Shown in pieces: positions 1 through 5,521 of a stretch of 6,553 nt of DNA. The position numbers and the translations under genes are program-made. Origin of the DNA: an uncultured Clostridium sp. (GTDB lineage: Bacteria; Bacillota; Clostridia; TANB77; CAG-508); NCBI GenBank assembly GCA_958413095.1, contig CATYUF010000075.1, forward strand, positions 1 through 6,553, given 5' to 3'. How positions within the stretch are numbered: position 1 is the first letter of the stretch; each line of letters begins with the position of its first letter. The notes below the pieces were generated by a model, which ran no database searches, had not been told where the DNA came from, and saw only the letters and a list, made by a program, of their open reading frames with translations.

Positions 1-21
1 GTGAATGGAAGGCAAAAATGA
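1..21 (+). CDS. Possible last codons of an upstream gene (partial)
   Basis: Reading from base 1 gives six sense codons (VNGRQK) followed by TGA at 19-21, which overlaps the acpS start codon as ATGA. Such an overlap is typical of translationally coupled operon genes, so an unseen gene may end here. With only six codons visible this cannot be separated from chance, and no function can be proposed. Confidence 0.2.
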   Translation: MNGRQK

Positions 22-392
22 AAATTAGTTGTGGTACAGATATAATTGAAATAGAAAGAATAAAAGACAGTATAGAAGAAACTAATAATAAATTTCTAAA
101 TCGAGTATATACAAAAAAAGAAATAGAATATTGTGAAAGTAAAAAAATACAAAGATATCAACACTATGCAGCAAGATTTGCAGCAAAAGAAGCAGTATTT
201 AAGGCAATATCAATAAAATTAGAAGATAAATATTCAATATGCTGGAAAGATATTGAAATAATAAATGATAGCCAAGGAAGACCAAGTATAACTTTACAAG
301 GTAATATCCAAAAAAATATTGAACAAATAGATATTAGTTTATCACATTGTAAGGAGTATGCAATTGCTAATGTTGTAGTTATTTGGAAGTGA
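18..392 (+). CDS. acpS: Holo-[acyl-carrier-protein] synthase AcpS
   Basis: This 124-residue protein is the cytosolic enzyme that moves 4'-phosphopantetheine from coenzyme A to the conserved serine of acyl carrier protein, activating it for fatty acid synthesis. The length is normal for the small trimeric AcpS family. The N-terminal GTDIIEIERI (residues 6-15) carries the Mg-binding Asp8, and ARFAAKEAVFKA (52-63) carries the second metal ligand Glu58 and Lys62. These positions match the known AcpS active site. The C-terminal DISLSHCKEYAIANVVV corresponds to the closing beta strand of the family. The ATG at 18 has GGAAGG at 7-12 as ribosome binding site. The frame is open to the window edge, so an earlier start is formally possible but not needed. 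It lies 8 bases upstream of tatD, so the two are probably cotranscribed. No promoter is visible within the window. Confidence 0.96.
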   Translation: MKISCGTDIIEIERIKDSIEETNNKFLNRVYTKKEIEYCESKKIQRYQHYAARFAAKEAVFKAISIKLEDKYSICWKDIEIINDSQGRPSITLQGNIQKNIEQIDISLSHCKEYAIANVVVIWK

Positions 393-400
393 GATTAATT

Positions 401-1192
401 ATGAAGTTTTTTGATAGTCATGCACATTTAGATGATGAAAAATTTAACGAAGATAGAGAACAACTAATAAAAGAAATAAAAGAGTCAGATATAGATAAAT
501 TTATATCAGCAGGATATAGTTTAGAAGGTTCCAAAAAAGGAATAGAATTAGCAAGTAAATATGATTTTATTTATACAACAAGTGGACTTTCACCTAATGA
601 TATTCCACAAACAGAAGAGGAATTGTGGAAAAAACTTAAAAAAATTGAAAAAATGGCACAAGAAAATAAAAAAGTTGTAGCAATAGGGGAAATAGGCTTA
701 GACTATTATTGGGAAAAAGAAGAAGAAATGATAAAACTTCAAAAAAAAGCATTTATAGAACAAATAAAAATAGCAAATAAATTAGACTTACCAATAGTGA
801 TACATACAAGAGAAGCAGTAATGGATACAATACAAATATTAAAAGAAAATCATGTAGAAAATCACGGTGTATTTCATTGTTGCCCATTGAATAGAGAATT
901 AGTGAAAGAAGCATTAAAATTAGGATTTTATATTTCATTTGCAGGGCCAATAACATTTAAAAACTCTAAAAATGCAAGTGAAATCATAGAAATGGTACCA
1001 AATAATAAAATGCTAATAGAAACAGACAGCCCATATTTAGCACCAGAGCCAGTAAGAGGAACAAGAAATAATCCAATTAATGTTAAATATATCGCACAGA
1101 AAATAGCTGACGTAAAAAAAATATCATTAGAAGAGATTGCAGAATTGACATATGAAAATGCAGAAAAGATATTCAAGCTAGAAACACTTTAA
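401..1192 (+). CDS. tatD: TatD family metal-dependent hydrolase (DNase)
   Basis: This 263-residue TIM-barrel protein belongs to the TatD family of Mg-dependent DNases, amidohydrolase superfamily. Metal ligands expected for the family are all present: H7 and H9 in FDSHAHLDD, E97 in AIGEIGLDYYW, H135 in PIVIHTREA, H159 in GVFHC and D209 in IETDSPYLAP. Length and the C-terminal helices are standard. Two motifs depart from the common form: the usual GIHPH-type loop reads GLSPND (62-67), and the usual HCFSG reads HCCPL (159-163). This suggests a lineage-specific subgroup rather than loss of function. The ATG at 401 is preferred; the frame also opens at a TTG at 383, but that lies inside acpS, and GGAAGTGAG at 385-393 serves as a ribosome binding site for the ATG. 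It is probably cotranscribed with acpS. The biological substrate is not shown by sequence. Confidence 0.95.
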   Translation: MKFFDSHAHLDDEKFNEDREQLIKEIKESDIDKFISAGYSLEGSKKGIELASKYDFIYTTSGLSPNDIPQTEEELWKKLKKIEKMAQENKKVVAIGEIGLDYYWEKEEEMIKLQKKAFIEQIKIANKLDLPIVIHTREAVMDTIQILKENHVENHGVFHCCPLNRELVKEALKLGFYISFAGPITFKNSKNASEIIEMVPNNKMLIETDSPYLAPEPVRGTRNNPINVKYIAQKIADVKKISLEEIAELTYENAEKIFKLETL

Positions 1193-1235
1193 TGATTTTG
1201 TGATTTTGAGAGTGATTTTTGGGGGCGTGATTTTG
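1193..1235 (+). repeat. Four TGATTTTG-like octamers
   Basis: TGATTTTG occurs at 1193-1200, immediately again at 1201-1208, as TGATTTTT at 1213-1220, and again at 1228-1235. The ten-base TGATTTTGAG is found at 1201-1210 and 1228-1237. The first copy directly follows the tatD stop codon. The spacing is irregular apart from the tandem first pair, so this looks like a short degenerate repeat rather than a protein-binding array. Confidence 0.5.
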
Positions 1236-1321
1236 AGGTCGGAGACGAAAAGCATCGATATTAATTTTAGAGCTACTATGTCAAATTCGTTAAAGATTTT
1301 TCGAATTTTGAAAATAATGCT

Positions 1322-1403
1322 AAAATAACCGAATAAAATATCAAAATATCACGGAATAAATACATAAAATATCACGGAATAAGATTGACAAATATCACGG
1401 AAT
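1322..1403. repeat. Direct repeat array, 13-bp AATATCACGGAAT at 23-bp period
   Basis: AATATCACGGAAT appears exactly at 1345-1357, 1368-1380 and 1391-1403, and a degenerate copy matching 10 of 13 bases lies at 1322-1334. All four starts are exactly 23 bases apart, about two helical turns, so repeated sites would face roughly the same side of the DNA. The ten bases between copies are not conserved, which favours protein-binding sites or iteron-like repeats over a simple duplication. Because 23 is not a multiple of three, the array is not a coding repeat. The last two copies flank a TTGACA at 1385-1390. No adjacent gene for a binding protein is visible. Confidence 0.8.
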
Positions 1404-1413
1404 GGAATGTATT
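1385..1413 (+). promoter_or_regulatory. Weak candidate promoter inside the repeat array
   Basis: A perfect TTGACA (1385-1390) is followed 17 bases later by TGTATT (1408-1413, four of six matches to TATAAT). The last array repeat fills the spacer and the third lies just upstream, an arrangement that would suit repression. The only thing downstream before htpX, which is on the other strand, is the hairpin at 1461-1495, so any transcript would be short and non-coding. The -10 match is weak and chance is likely in AT-rich DNA. Confidence 0.2.
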
Positions 1414-1460
1414 TGAAATTAAGCTTAGTACACATAAATTTGAAAAAGGTGAAAATTATA

Positions 1461-1495
1461 AAACCGCTTTCATACTTATAGAGTGAAAGCGGTTT
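1461..1495 (-). terminator. Hairpin terminator, htpX side (possibly bidirectional)
   Basis: AAACCGCTTTCA (1461-1472) pairs perfectly with TGAAAGCGGTTT (1484-1495), a 12-bp stem with an 11-base loop. It lies about 70 bases beyond the htpX stop. Read on the minus strand the stem is followed by TATAATTTTCACC, a modest U tract; on the plus strand the tail is poorer (GAAATTTATAAA). It is best taken as the htpX terminator and may also stop plus-strand transcription coming from tatD. Confidence 0.75.
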
Positions 1496-1565
1496 GAAAT
1501 TTATAAATATAATAAACAATTAAATGTGAAATAAAATCTATTTTAATAGTTTAAATATTGTTGTT

Positions 1566-2465
1566 TTATCTCAAATTCCTCAAAGCCTCAATTCTATCAG
1601 AAGTACTTGGGTGAGTAGACCAAATATTAGTAGTTTTTTTCTTCCCATTCTTTTTAAAAGGATTTACAATATACATATTAGCAGTTGCGCTATTAGCATA
1701 TTCTAATTCGTTAGGGTCATTTTCTAATTTCTCTAATGCAGAAATCAATCCTTCAGGATTACGAGTAAATTCAACAGCTGTACTATCAGCTAAAAATTCT
1801 CTTTTTCTAGATAAAGCAAGTTGCATAAGAGAACCAAAGATAGGAGATAAAATTAAAAATACTAAACCAATAACCATTAAAATAGGATTTCCTTTACTAT
1901 CACTATCGCTATCATTATCTCTAATTCCACCCCAGAACAAAGCTCTAGAGAACATATCAGAAATCATAACAATAAATCCAACCATTACAGAAACTATACA
2001 ACTAAGTCTAATGTCATAATTTTTAATATGGCTCATCTCATGAGCAATAACACCTTCTAACTCATAATAGTCTAACTTTTCTAATAATCCAGTAGTTACA
2101 CAAATCACTGCATTTTATGGATTTCTACCAGTAGCAAATGCATTAGGCTGAGCATCTTCAACTACATAAAGTCTAGGTTTTACAGGTAAACCAGAAGTAA
2201 CCATTAAAGCATCTAAAATATTTACTAATTTTAAATCTTCTTCTTTTGTAGCAGGTCTAGCTTTATTTACAGAAAGAACAATTTTATCGCTGTAATAATA
2301 AGACCCCCAGGCACTAGCAATTGAAAAAATCAATGCGATAACAATTGACATCGTACCTAAATTTAATGCATGGCATATATAATAAACAATAAGTGTAATA
2401 ACTACTATAAATATTGCTACAATTATACCAGATTCAAATTTATTTTTTCTAACACTTTCAAACAT
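1566..2465 (-). pseudogene. htpX: HtpX membrane zinc metalloprotease, interrupted by in-frame TAA
   Basis: HtpX is an M48-family membrane protease that degrades misfolded membrane proteins. The reading frame spans 299 codons, the usual family length, and keeps all expected parts: two N-terminal membrane segments (about 12-33 and 36-58), the zinc motif HEMSH (142-146), two further membrane segments (about 155-175 and 195-217), the third zinc ligand Glu223 in SRKREFLADS, and the C-terminal THPSTSDRIEAL. Codon 117 is TAA (2117-2115 on this strand), between AFATGRNP and NAVICVTTGLL, where relatives carry a charged residue. There is no frame change, so one base substitution explains it. The upstream product of 116 residues would lack the active site; a restart at GTG 2108 would give 180 residues but has no good ribosome binding site. 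The normal start, ATG 2465, has GGAGG at 2472-2476. It lies downstream of lemA behind a terminator. It could be a true pseudogene, a readthrough case or a base-call error. Confidence 0.9.
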
Positions 2466-2479
2466 ATATTACCTCCAAT

Positions 2480-2510
2480 AAAAACAGGAAACACGAGTAA
2501 AGTGTTTCCT
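2480..2510 (-). terminator. Intrinsic terminator between lemA and htpX
   Basis: On the minus strand a 9-bp perfect stem, AGGAAACAC (2510-2502) with GTGTTTCCT (2494-2486) around a 7-base loop, is followed at once by GTTTTTATT (2485-2477). It starts 5 bases after the lemA stop and ends just before the htpX ribosome binding site (2472-2476). It should end most lemA transcripts, and since no separate htpX promoter is evident, htpX would depend on readthrough. Confidence 0.85.
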
Positions 2511-2515
2511 TAAAA

Positions 2516-3079
2516 TTATGCATTTTTTCCAAAGTCAACTTTAACATTTTTTCTAGCTTCACTACTTTCTGTTTGAAATAGTTCGCGAGGTTTAAAGTTA
2601 AACATATTAGCAATTAGATTAGAAGGAAAAACTTCTAATTTAGTATTATAAGTTGTTACTGTATCATTATAAAATTGTCTAGAAAAAGAAATTTTATTTT
2701 CTGTATTTCTTAACTCTTCAGATAATTCAGAGAAGTTTTGATTAGCTTTTAAATCAGGGTAACTTTCAGAAATAGCCATAATTGATTTTAAAGTTGTAGA
2801 TAATTGGTTGTCTAAAGAAGCTTTTTCAGCAACTGATGCATTATCAGACCAAGCAGATCTTAATTCTGTTATTTTTTCAAAAGTTTCTTTTTCATGTGCC
2901 ATATATCCTTTAACAGTTTCTATAAAGTTTGGTATTAAATCAAATCTTCTTTGTAATTGCACATCTATTTGGCTCCAAGCATTGTCAACTCTAAGTCTAG
3001 CTTGAACCAATCCATTATATAAAGCTATTAAAACTATGGCAAGTACAATGATAACAGCTAAAATAATCAAGAAAACCAT
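2516..3079 (-). CDS. lemA: LemA family membrane protein
   Basis: This 187-residue protein matches the LemA family in length and order: one N-terminal membrane segment (about residues 2-21) with almost no residues before it, then a helical domain. Recognisable family motifs are the Gln/Arg-rich QLQRRFDLIPNFIETVKGY (41-59), SYPDLKANQNF (106-116), LRNTENKISFSRQFYND (123-139) and VTTYNTKLEVFPSNLIA (141-157). The helical domain probably lies outside the membrane. Its biochemical role is unknown; lemA often sits beside htpX or other membrane-protein quality-control genes, as here. The ATG at 3079 is preceded by AAGGAGG (3093-3087), a near-perfect ribosome binding site. The gene is upstream of htpX with a terminator between them. 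A TATAAT lies on this strand at 3107-3102, but it lacks a convincing -35 box, so the promoter is uncertain. Confidence 0.95.
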   Translation of the reverse strand: MVFLIILAVIIVLAIVLIALYNGLVQARLRVDNAWSQIDVQLQRRFDLIPNFIETVKGYMAHEKETFEKITELRSAWSDNASVAEKASLDNQLSTTLKSIMAISESYPDLKANQNFSELSEELRNTENKISFSRQFYNDTVTTYNTKLEVFPSNLIANMFNFKPRELFQTESSEARKNVKVDFGKNA

Positions 3080-3093
3080 TAATATTCCTCCTT

Positions 3094-3491
3094 AATAATA
3101 TATTATATACAATTAAATATAACATATTAATAAAGTTTATACAATAAAAATATTAAAAATTCAGAAAAAGGACACAAAAAGTATTGTGATTATATAACAA
3201 ATATTAAAAATCTTTAATATATCAATAAACTTATTGAATAGTTTTGAGAATAATAAAAATTAAAGTAGTATTAATAAATTTAAAAAACAGAAAATTAGTA
3301 AATTTTTAAATATAGAAATACAAATGTAATAAAAAAGTAATATAAAGTAATAAAAAAATTTTATTTGCATATAATATAATGTGGAAATAATTGGAGTAAA
3401 AGTGCTTGAAGATTTTTATGAAAAATATGGAAAAAATACAATAAAGGTACAAGCATTGGGGAGAGTAGAAAAGCCAAAAGGATAGCAAAAT
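3094..3491. other. AT-rich divergent intergenic region
   Basis: This separates lemA from the divergent 3D-domain gene and should hold the lemA promoter. Two adjacent inverted repeats are visible: ATATTAAA (3201-3208) with TTTAATAT (3213-3220), and TCAATAA (3222-3228) with TTATTGA (3231-3237). Both are nearly pure AT, so they may be chance. The right end, from 3381, is less AT-skewed and contains the 34-codon frame listed separately. No RNA gene or mobile element is recognised. Confidence 0.6.
3381..3485 (+). CDS. Doubtful 34-residue small ORF
   Basis: A GTG-initiated frame reads VEIIGVKVLEDFYEKYG and then NTIKVQALGRVEKPKG before a TAG. The composition is soluble and charged, with Lys/Glu balance and codon choice like the real genes of the window, unlike the surrounding AT-only DNA. 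Against it, there is no Shine-Dalgarno sequence; the preceding in-frame codons include a TAA at 3372-3374; and a TATAAT at 3370-3375 would place transcription start at about the GTG, requiring leaderless translation. It may be a leaderless small gene or a remnant of a larger one. I do not recognise the sequence. Confidence 0.2.
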   Translation: MEIIGVKVLEDFYEKYGKNTIKVQALGRVEKPKG

Positions 3492-3520
3492 TTGACAGAT
3501 TAATTAAAAAGTAGTATAAT
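3492..3520 (+). promoter_or_regulatory. Consensus sigma-A promoter for the 3D-domain gene
   Basis: TTGACA (3492-3497), a 17-base spacer and TATAAT (3515-3520) match the housekeeping consensus at all twelve positions. Transcription should start near 3527, about 26 bases before the ATG at 3553, with AGGAGG at 3536-3541 in the leader. This placement excludes the in-frame ATG at 3523 as a start. Confidence 0.9.
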
Positions 3521-3552
3521 ATATGTGTTGCCAAAAGGAGGTAATTAATTTT

Positions 3553-4488
3553 ATGAAGAGAGAAGAAAAAGCTTCAATTTCTATAATGAAGATTATCTGT
3601 GTGAGCATAATTTTAATACTTATATCAGGAATAACTGTATTAGCAGTGAATACTGATTTAAAAGATGTAAAGATAGTTTTACAAAATGGATATGAAATGA
3701 CAACATTAACATCTAAAACAAAAGTATCAGAAATTCTTGAAGAAAATAATATTGTTTTAAATGAAAATCAAAAAACAATGCCAGAGCTAGAAAGTGAAAT
3801 AAAAGCAGGAGAAACAATAAAAATAACTGATAAATCTTATAATGAAGTTCAAATAGCTCAAATATCAGAACAAGGAATAGAAACATCATTAAATCAATTA
3901 ATGGAAAGTTATGCACCAATAACAGAAAAAATTGTTGTAGAACAAGTCGCAATACCTTATGAGACAATAACAAAAAATACAAATAATGCTGGAACAGCAG
4001 ATTCAACTAATAAAGTTGTGCAACAAGGAAAAGACGGATTAAAAGAAATAACATATAAAATCAAATATCAGAATAATGTAGAAATTGAAAAAACAGTTAT
4101 ATCAGAAAAGGTAATAAGTGAACCAGTGAACAAAATAGTTCAAGTACAAAAGAAAACAGTAACATCAAGAGGTTCAAGCTTACCACGTACAACAGGAGGA
4201 AATTCATCAGGAACAGTATATAAAATAACAGCATATTGTCCATGTTCAAAATGTTGTGGAAAAGCAACAGGAAGAACAGCATCTGGAACAAAAGCTACAC
4301 CAGGAAGAACAGTAGCTGCTTCAGGTAAATATGCGTTTGGAACAAAATTAAATATAGGTGGACATATTTATACTGTTGAAGATAGAGGAGGAGCTATAAC
4401 TGGAAATAAAATAGATATATTTGTTGGCTCACATGCAGAAGCATTACAATGGGGAGTAAGATATTTACCAGTAAGTGTAGTGCAATAA
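3553..4488 (+). CDS. Membrane-anchored DUF348-G5-3D protein, probable peptidoglycan lytic enzyme
   Basis: The 311-residue product has a short basic N-terminus and one hydrophobic segment (about 12-32) that exports or anchors it. It is followed by a DUF348-like domain (about 37-93, DVKIVLQNGYEMTTLTSK), a G5-type domain (about 122-200, with ITEKIVVEQVAIPYETI), a Ser/Gly/Thr linker (201-220) and a C-terminal 3D domain (221-311). The 3D domain shows AYCPCSKCCGKATGRTASG (227-245) and VEDRGGAITGNKIDIFVGS (275-293). This order matches YabE-like clostridial and bacillar proteins, where the 3D domain is a lytic-transglycosylase-like barrel acting on peptidoglycan. D277 and D288 are present; the first of the three Asp residues that name the domain, normally in a VDP-type motif, is replaced by AAS at 255-257. 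The ATG at 3553 is chosen because AGGAGG precedes it and the upstream ATG lies at or before the likely transcription start. It is apparently a single-gene unit. Confidence 0.92.
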   Translation: MKREEKASISIMKIICVSIILILISGITVLAVNTDLKDVKIVLQNGYEMTTLTSKTKVSEILEENNIVLNENQKTMPELESEIKAGETIKITDKSYNEVQIAQISEQGIETSLNQLMESYAPITEKIVVEQVAIPYETITKNTNNAGTADSTNKVVQQGKDGLKEITYKIKYQNNVEIEKTVISEKVISEPVNKIVQVQKKTVTSRGSSLPRTTGGNSSGTVYKITAYCPCSKCCGKATGRTASGTKATPGRTVAASGKYAFGTKLNIGGHIYTVEDRGGAITGNKIDIFVGSHAEALQWGVRYLPVSVVQ

Positions 4489-4522
4489 TTAATTTAATAA
4501 GTAAATAGGAAAAACTAATTAA

Positions 4523-4555
4523 AACGAAGAGATGTACAGAGTATATCTCTTCGTT
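4523..4555 (+). terminator. Strong hairpin after the 3D-domain gene
   Basis: AACGAAGAGATGTAC (4523-4537) pairs with GTATATCTCTTCGTT (4541-4555), giving 15 bp with one G-U pair and a three-base AGA loop. It begins 34 bases after the stop codon. The tail, GTTGCTTAG, has few consecutive Ts, so it may terminate weakly or mainly protect the mRNA 3' end. Confidence 0.7.
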
Positions 4556-4637
4556 GTTGCTTAGTAGAAATAATTATATAGCAAATTATATAATTAATTT
4601 TAAAAACAATAAAAAAGCAAAAAAATTATAAAAACAC

Positions 4638-4666
4638 TTGAAAAAAAGTAAAAAGTGCGATATTCT
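4638..4666 (+). promoter_or_regulatory. Probable promoter of the cohesin-like gene
   Basis: TTGAAA (4638-4643), a 17-base spacer and TATTCT (4661-4666) match the housekeeping consensus at five and four of six positions. Transcription would start near 4673, about 23 bases before the ATG at 4696, with AAGGAGG at 4683-4689. The position between a hairpin and a new gene supports it. Confidence 0.5.
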
Positions 4667-4695
4667 GTAATAGAAAATAGTTAAGGAGGATACAA

Positions 4696-5484
4696 ATGAA
4701 ACAGGTAAAAATAGTAATAATTACAACATTGTTATTAATATTGATATTATCAATAAATACATTTGCAACATCAGAAGAAAGTTTTGAACTTAAATTAACA
4801 GCATCAACAGAAAGTGTAAATCCAGGAAAAACATTTTCTGTAGATATAGTATTAGATAATATAAAAGTAACTACAGGAGATTTAGGAATAGGAGCATATT
4901 CAGCAGTAATTAAATATGATACAAATATTCTTGAAATATTAAATGTTACAGCAGCAACGGGATGGGAAGCAATGTCAAACGAAGGGAATATTGTAGTAAA
5001 TACAACCAATGCTGAAGTAGTAAAAGAAAAACAGAATACAGCGAAAATTAACTTTAAAGTAAAAGAAACAGCAAAATTAGAAGAAACAGAAATAAAAATA
5101 GAAAATATAGAAGGATCAACAGGAGCAACGACAATAGTAGGAAAAGGAATTTCAACAAAAATCATAGTAAAAGAGAAAACTACGGAAAAACCAGATACAG
5201 AAGACCCCAATAATAACAACCAAAATTCAGAAACAGAAAAACCAAACAATAACAACCCAAATAATAACAACCAAAATTCAGAAACAGAAAATTTAGACAA
5301 AAACAATCAGAAACCAGATAATAACAATCACGGAAATAATAATTATAATACAGTAAAAGGTGACGACAATAAAAGTCAAACAAAACTGCCATATGCAGGA
5401 AGAAATAACATATTCTTAATAATAATATTAAGCTTAATAGTGATAACAATAATAATATATATAAAATATAAAAGAGCAATATAG
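4696..5484 (+). CDS. Surface protein: cohesin-like domain, Asn-rich linker, LPYAG sorting signal
   Basis: The 262-residue product begins with a signal peptide (hydrophobic 5-21, likely cut after NTFA at about residue 24). Residues 29-158 look like a cohesin-type beta-sandwich: FELKLTASTESVNPGKTFSV, then IGAYSAVIKYDTNILEILNV, and a late ATTIVGKGISTKIIVKE strand. Cohesins in cellulosomes bind dockerins, but the same fold serves other displayed proteins, and no dockerin is visible here. A hydrophilic linker (159-229) rich in Asn, Glu, Lys and Pro contains two copies of NNNNQNSETE (172-181, 189-198). The C-terminus, LPYAG (231-235), a hydrophobic stretch (239-256) and KYKRAI, has the layout of a sortase signal, with Ala instead of the usual Thr in LPXTG. 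It could be wall-linked by a sortase or simply remain membrane-anchored. AAGGAGG lies 6 bases before the ATG. It has its own promoter and terminator, and stands between two other exported-protein genes. Confidence 0.8.
   Translation: MKQVKIVIITTLLLILILSINTFATSEESFELKLTASTESVNPGKTFSVDIVLDNIKVTTGDLGIGAYSAVIKYDTNILEILNVTAATGWEAMSNEGNIVVNTTNAEVVKEKQNTAKINFKVKETAKLEETEIKIENIEGSTGATTIVGKGISTKIIVKEKTTEKPDTEDPNNNNQNSETEKPNNNNPNNNNQNSETENLDKNNQKPDNNNHGNNNYNTVKGDDNKSQTKLPYAGRNNIFLIIILSLIVITIIIYIKYKRAI
5209..5291 (+). repeat. In-frame 32-bp direct repeat in the linker
   Basis: The same 32 bases occur at 5209-5240 and 5260-5291, offset by 51 bases (17 codons), encoding NNNNQNSETE twice. The copies are identical at DNA level, which points to a recent duplication or slippage in the linker. 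Linker length may vary between strains. Confidence 0.85.
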
Positions 5485-5497
5485 CTAAAATCTTAGG

Positions 5498-5521
5498 GAC
5501 GTACAAAGTACGTCTTTTTTT
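5498..5521 (+). terminator. Intrinsic terminator after the cohesin-like gene
   Basis: GACGTAC (5498-5504) and GTACGTC (5508-5514) form a perfect 7-bp stem with an AAA loop, followed by seven Ts (5515-5521). The stem starts 14 bases after the stop codon. This is the clearest rho-independent terminator in the window and makes the following gene a separate transcription unit. Confidence 0.92.

Larger units (their letters stand above)
1193..1460. other. Intergenic stretch with GC-richer patch, no convincing gene
   Basis: Between tatD and the hairpin at 1461 no recognisable gene exists. Bases 1193-1260 are richer in G than anything around them (GGGGGCG at 1221-1227, GGTCGGAGACG at 1237-1247) and carry four TGATTTTK words. 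A 42-codon frame runs from a GTG at 1200 to a TAA at 1326-1328 (it reads VILRVIFGGVILRSETK at its start), and the opposite strand is also open for about 50 codons over the same bases. Neither has a ribosome binding site or a family I recognise, and openness on both strands suggests composition rather than coding. A small inverted repeat, AAATTCG at 1283-1289 with CGAATTT at 1302-1308, could fold in RNA. The stretch may be a decayed gene, a dispersed repeat or a small RNA; sequence alone does not decide. Confidence 0.5.

Noticed and set aside
383..400. TTG start for tatD giving six extra residues
   Set aside because: It overlaps the end of acpS, and the family N-terminus begins with the MKFFDSHAH-type motif at the ATG at 401.
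1322..1403. CRISPR array or degenerate protein repeat
   Set aside because: Repeats of 13 bp with 10-bp gaps are too short for CRISPR, and a 23-bp period shifts the reading frame.
2106..2117. Programmed frameshift or alternative genetic code explaining the htpX break
   Set aside because: The frame is the same on both sides of the stop, so no shift is needed. TAA also ends tatD and lemA normally, so it is not reassigned.
3523..3552. Earlier in-frame ATG for the 3D-domain protein, adding ten residues (MCCQKEVINF)
   Set aside because: It lies 3 bases after the TATAAT box, at or before the expected transcription start, and the AGGAGG site falls inside the extension. The ATG at 3553 fits both.
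4584..4595. Perfect 12-bp palindrome AATTATATAATT
   Set aside because: It is pure A/T in an AT-rich spacer, not near a promoter element, and expected by chance.
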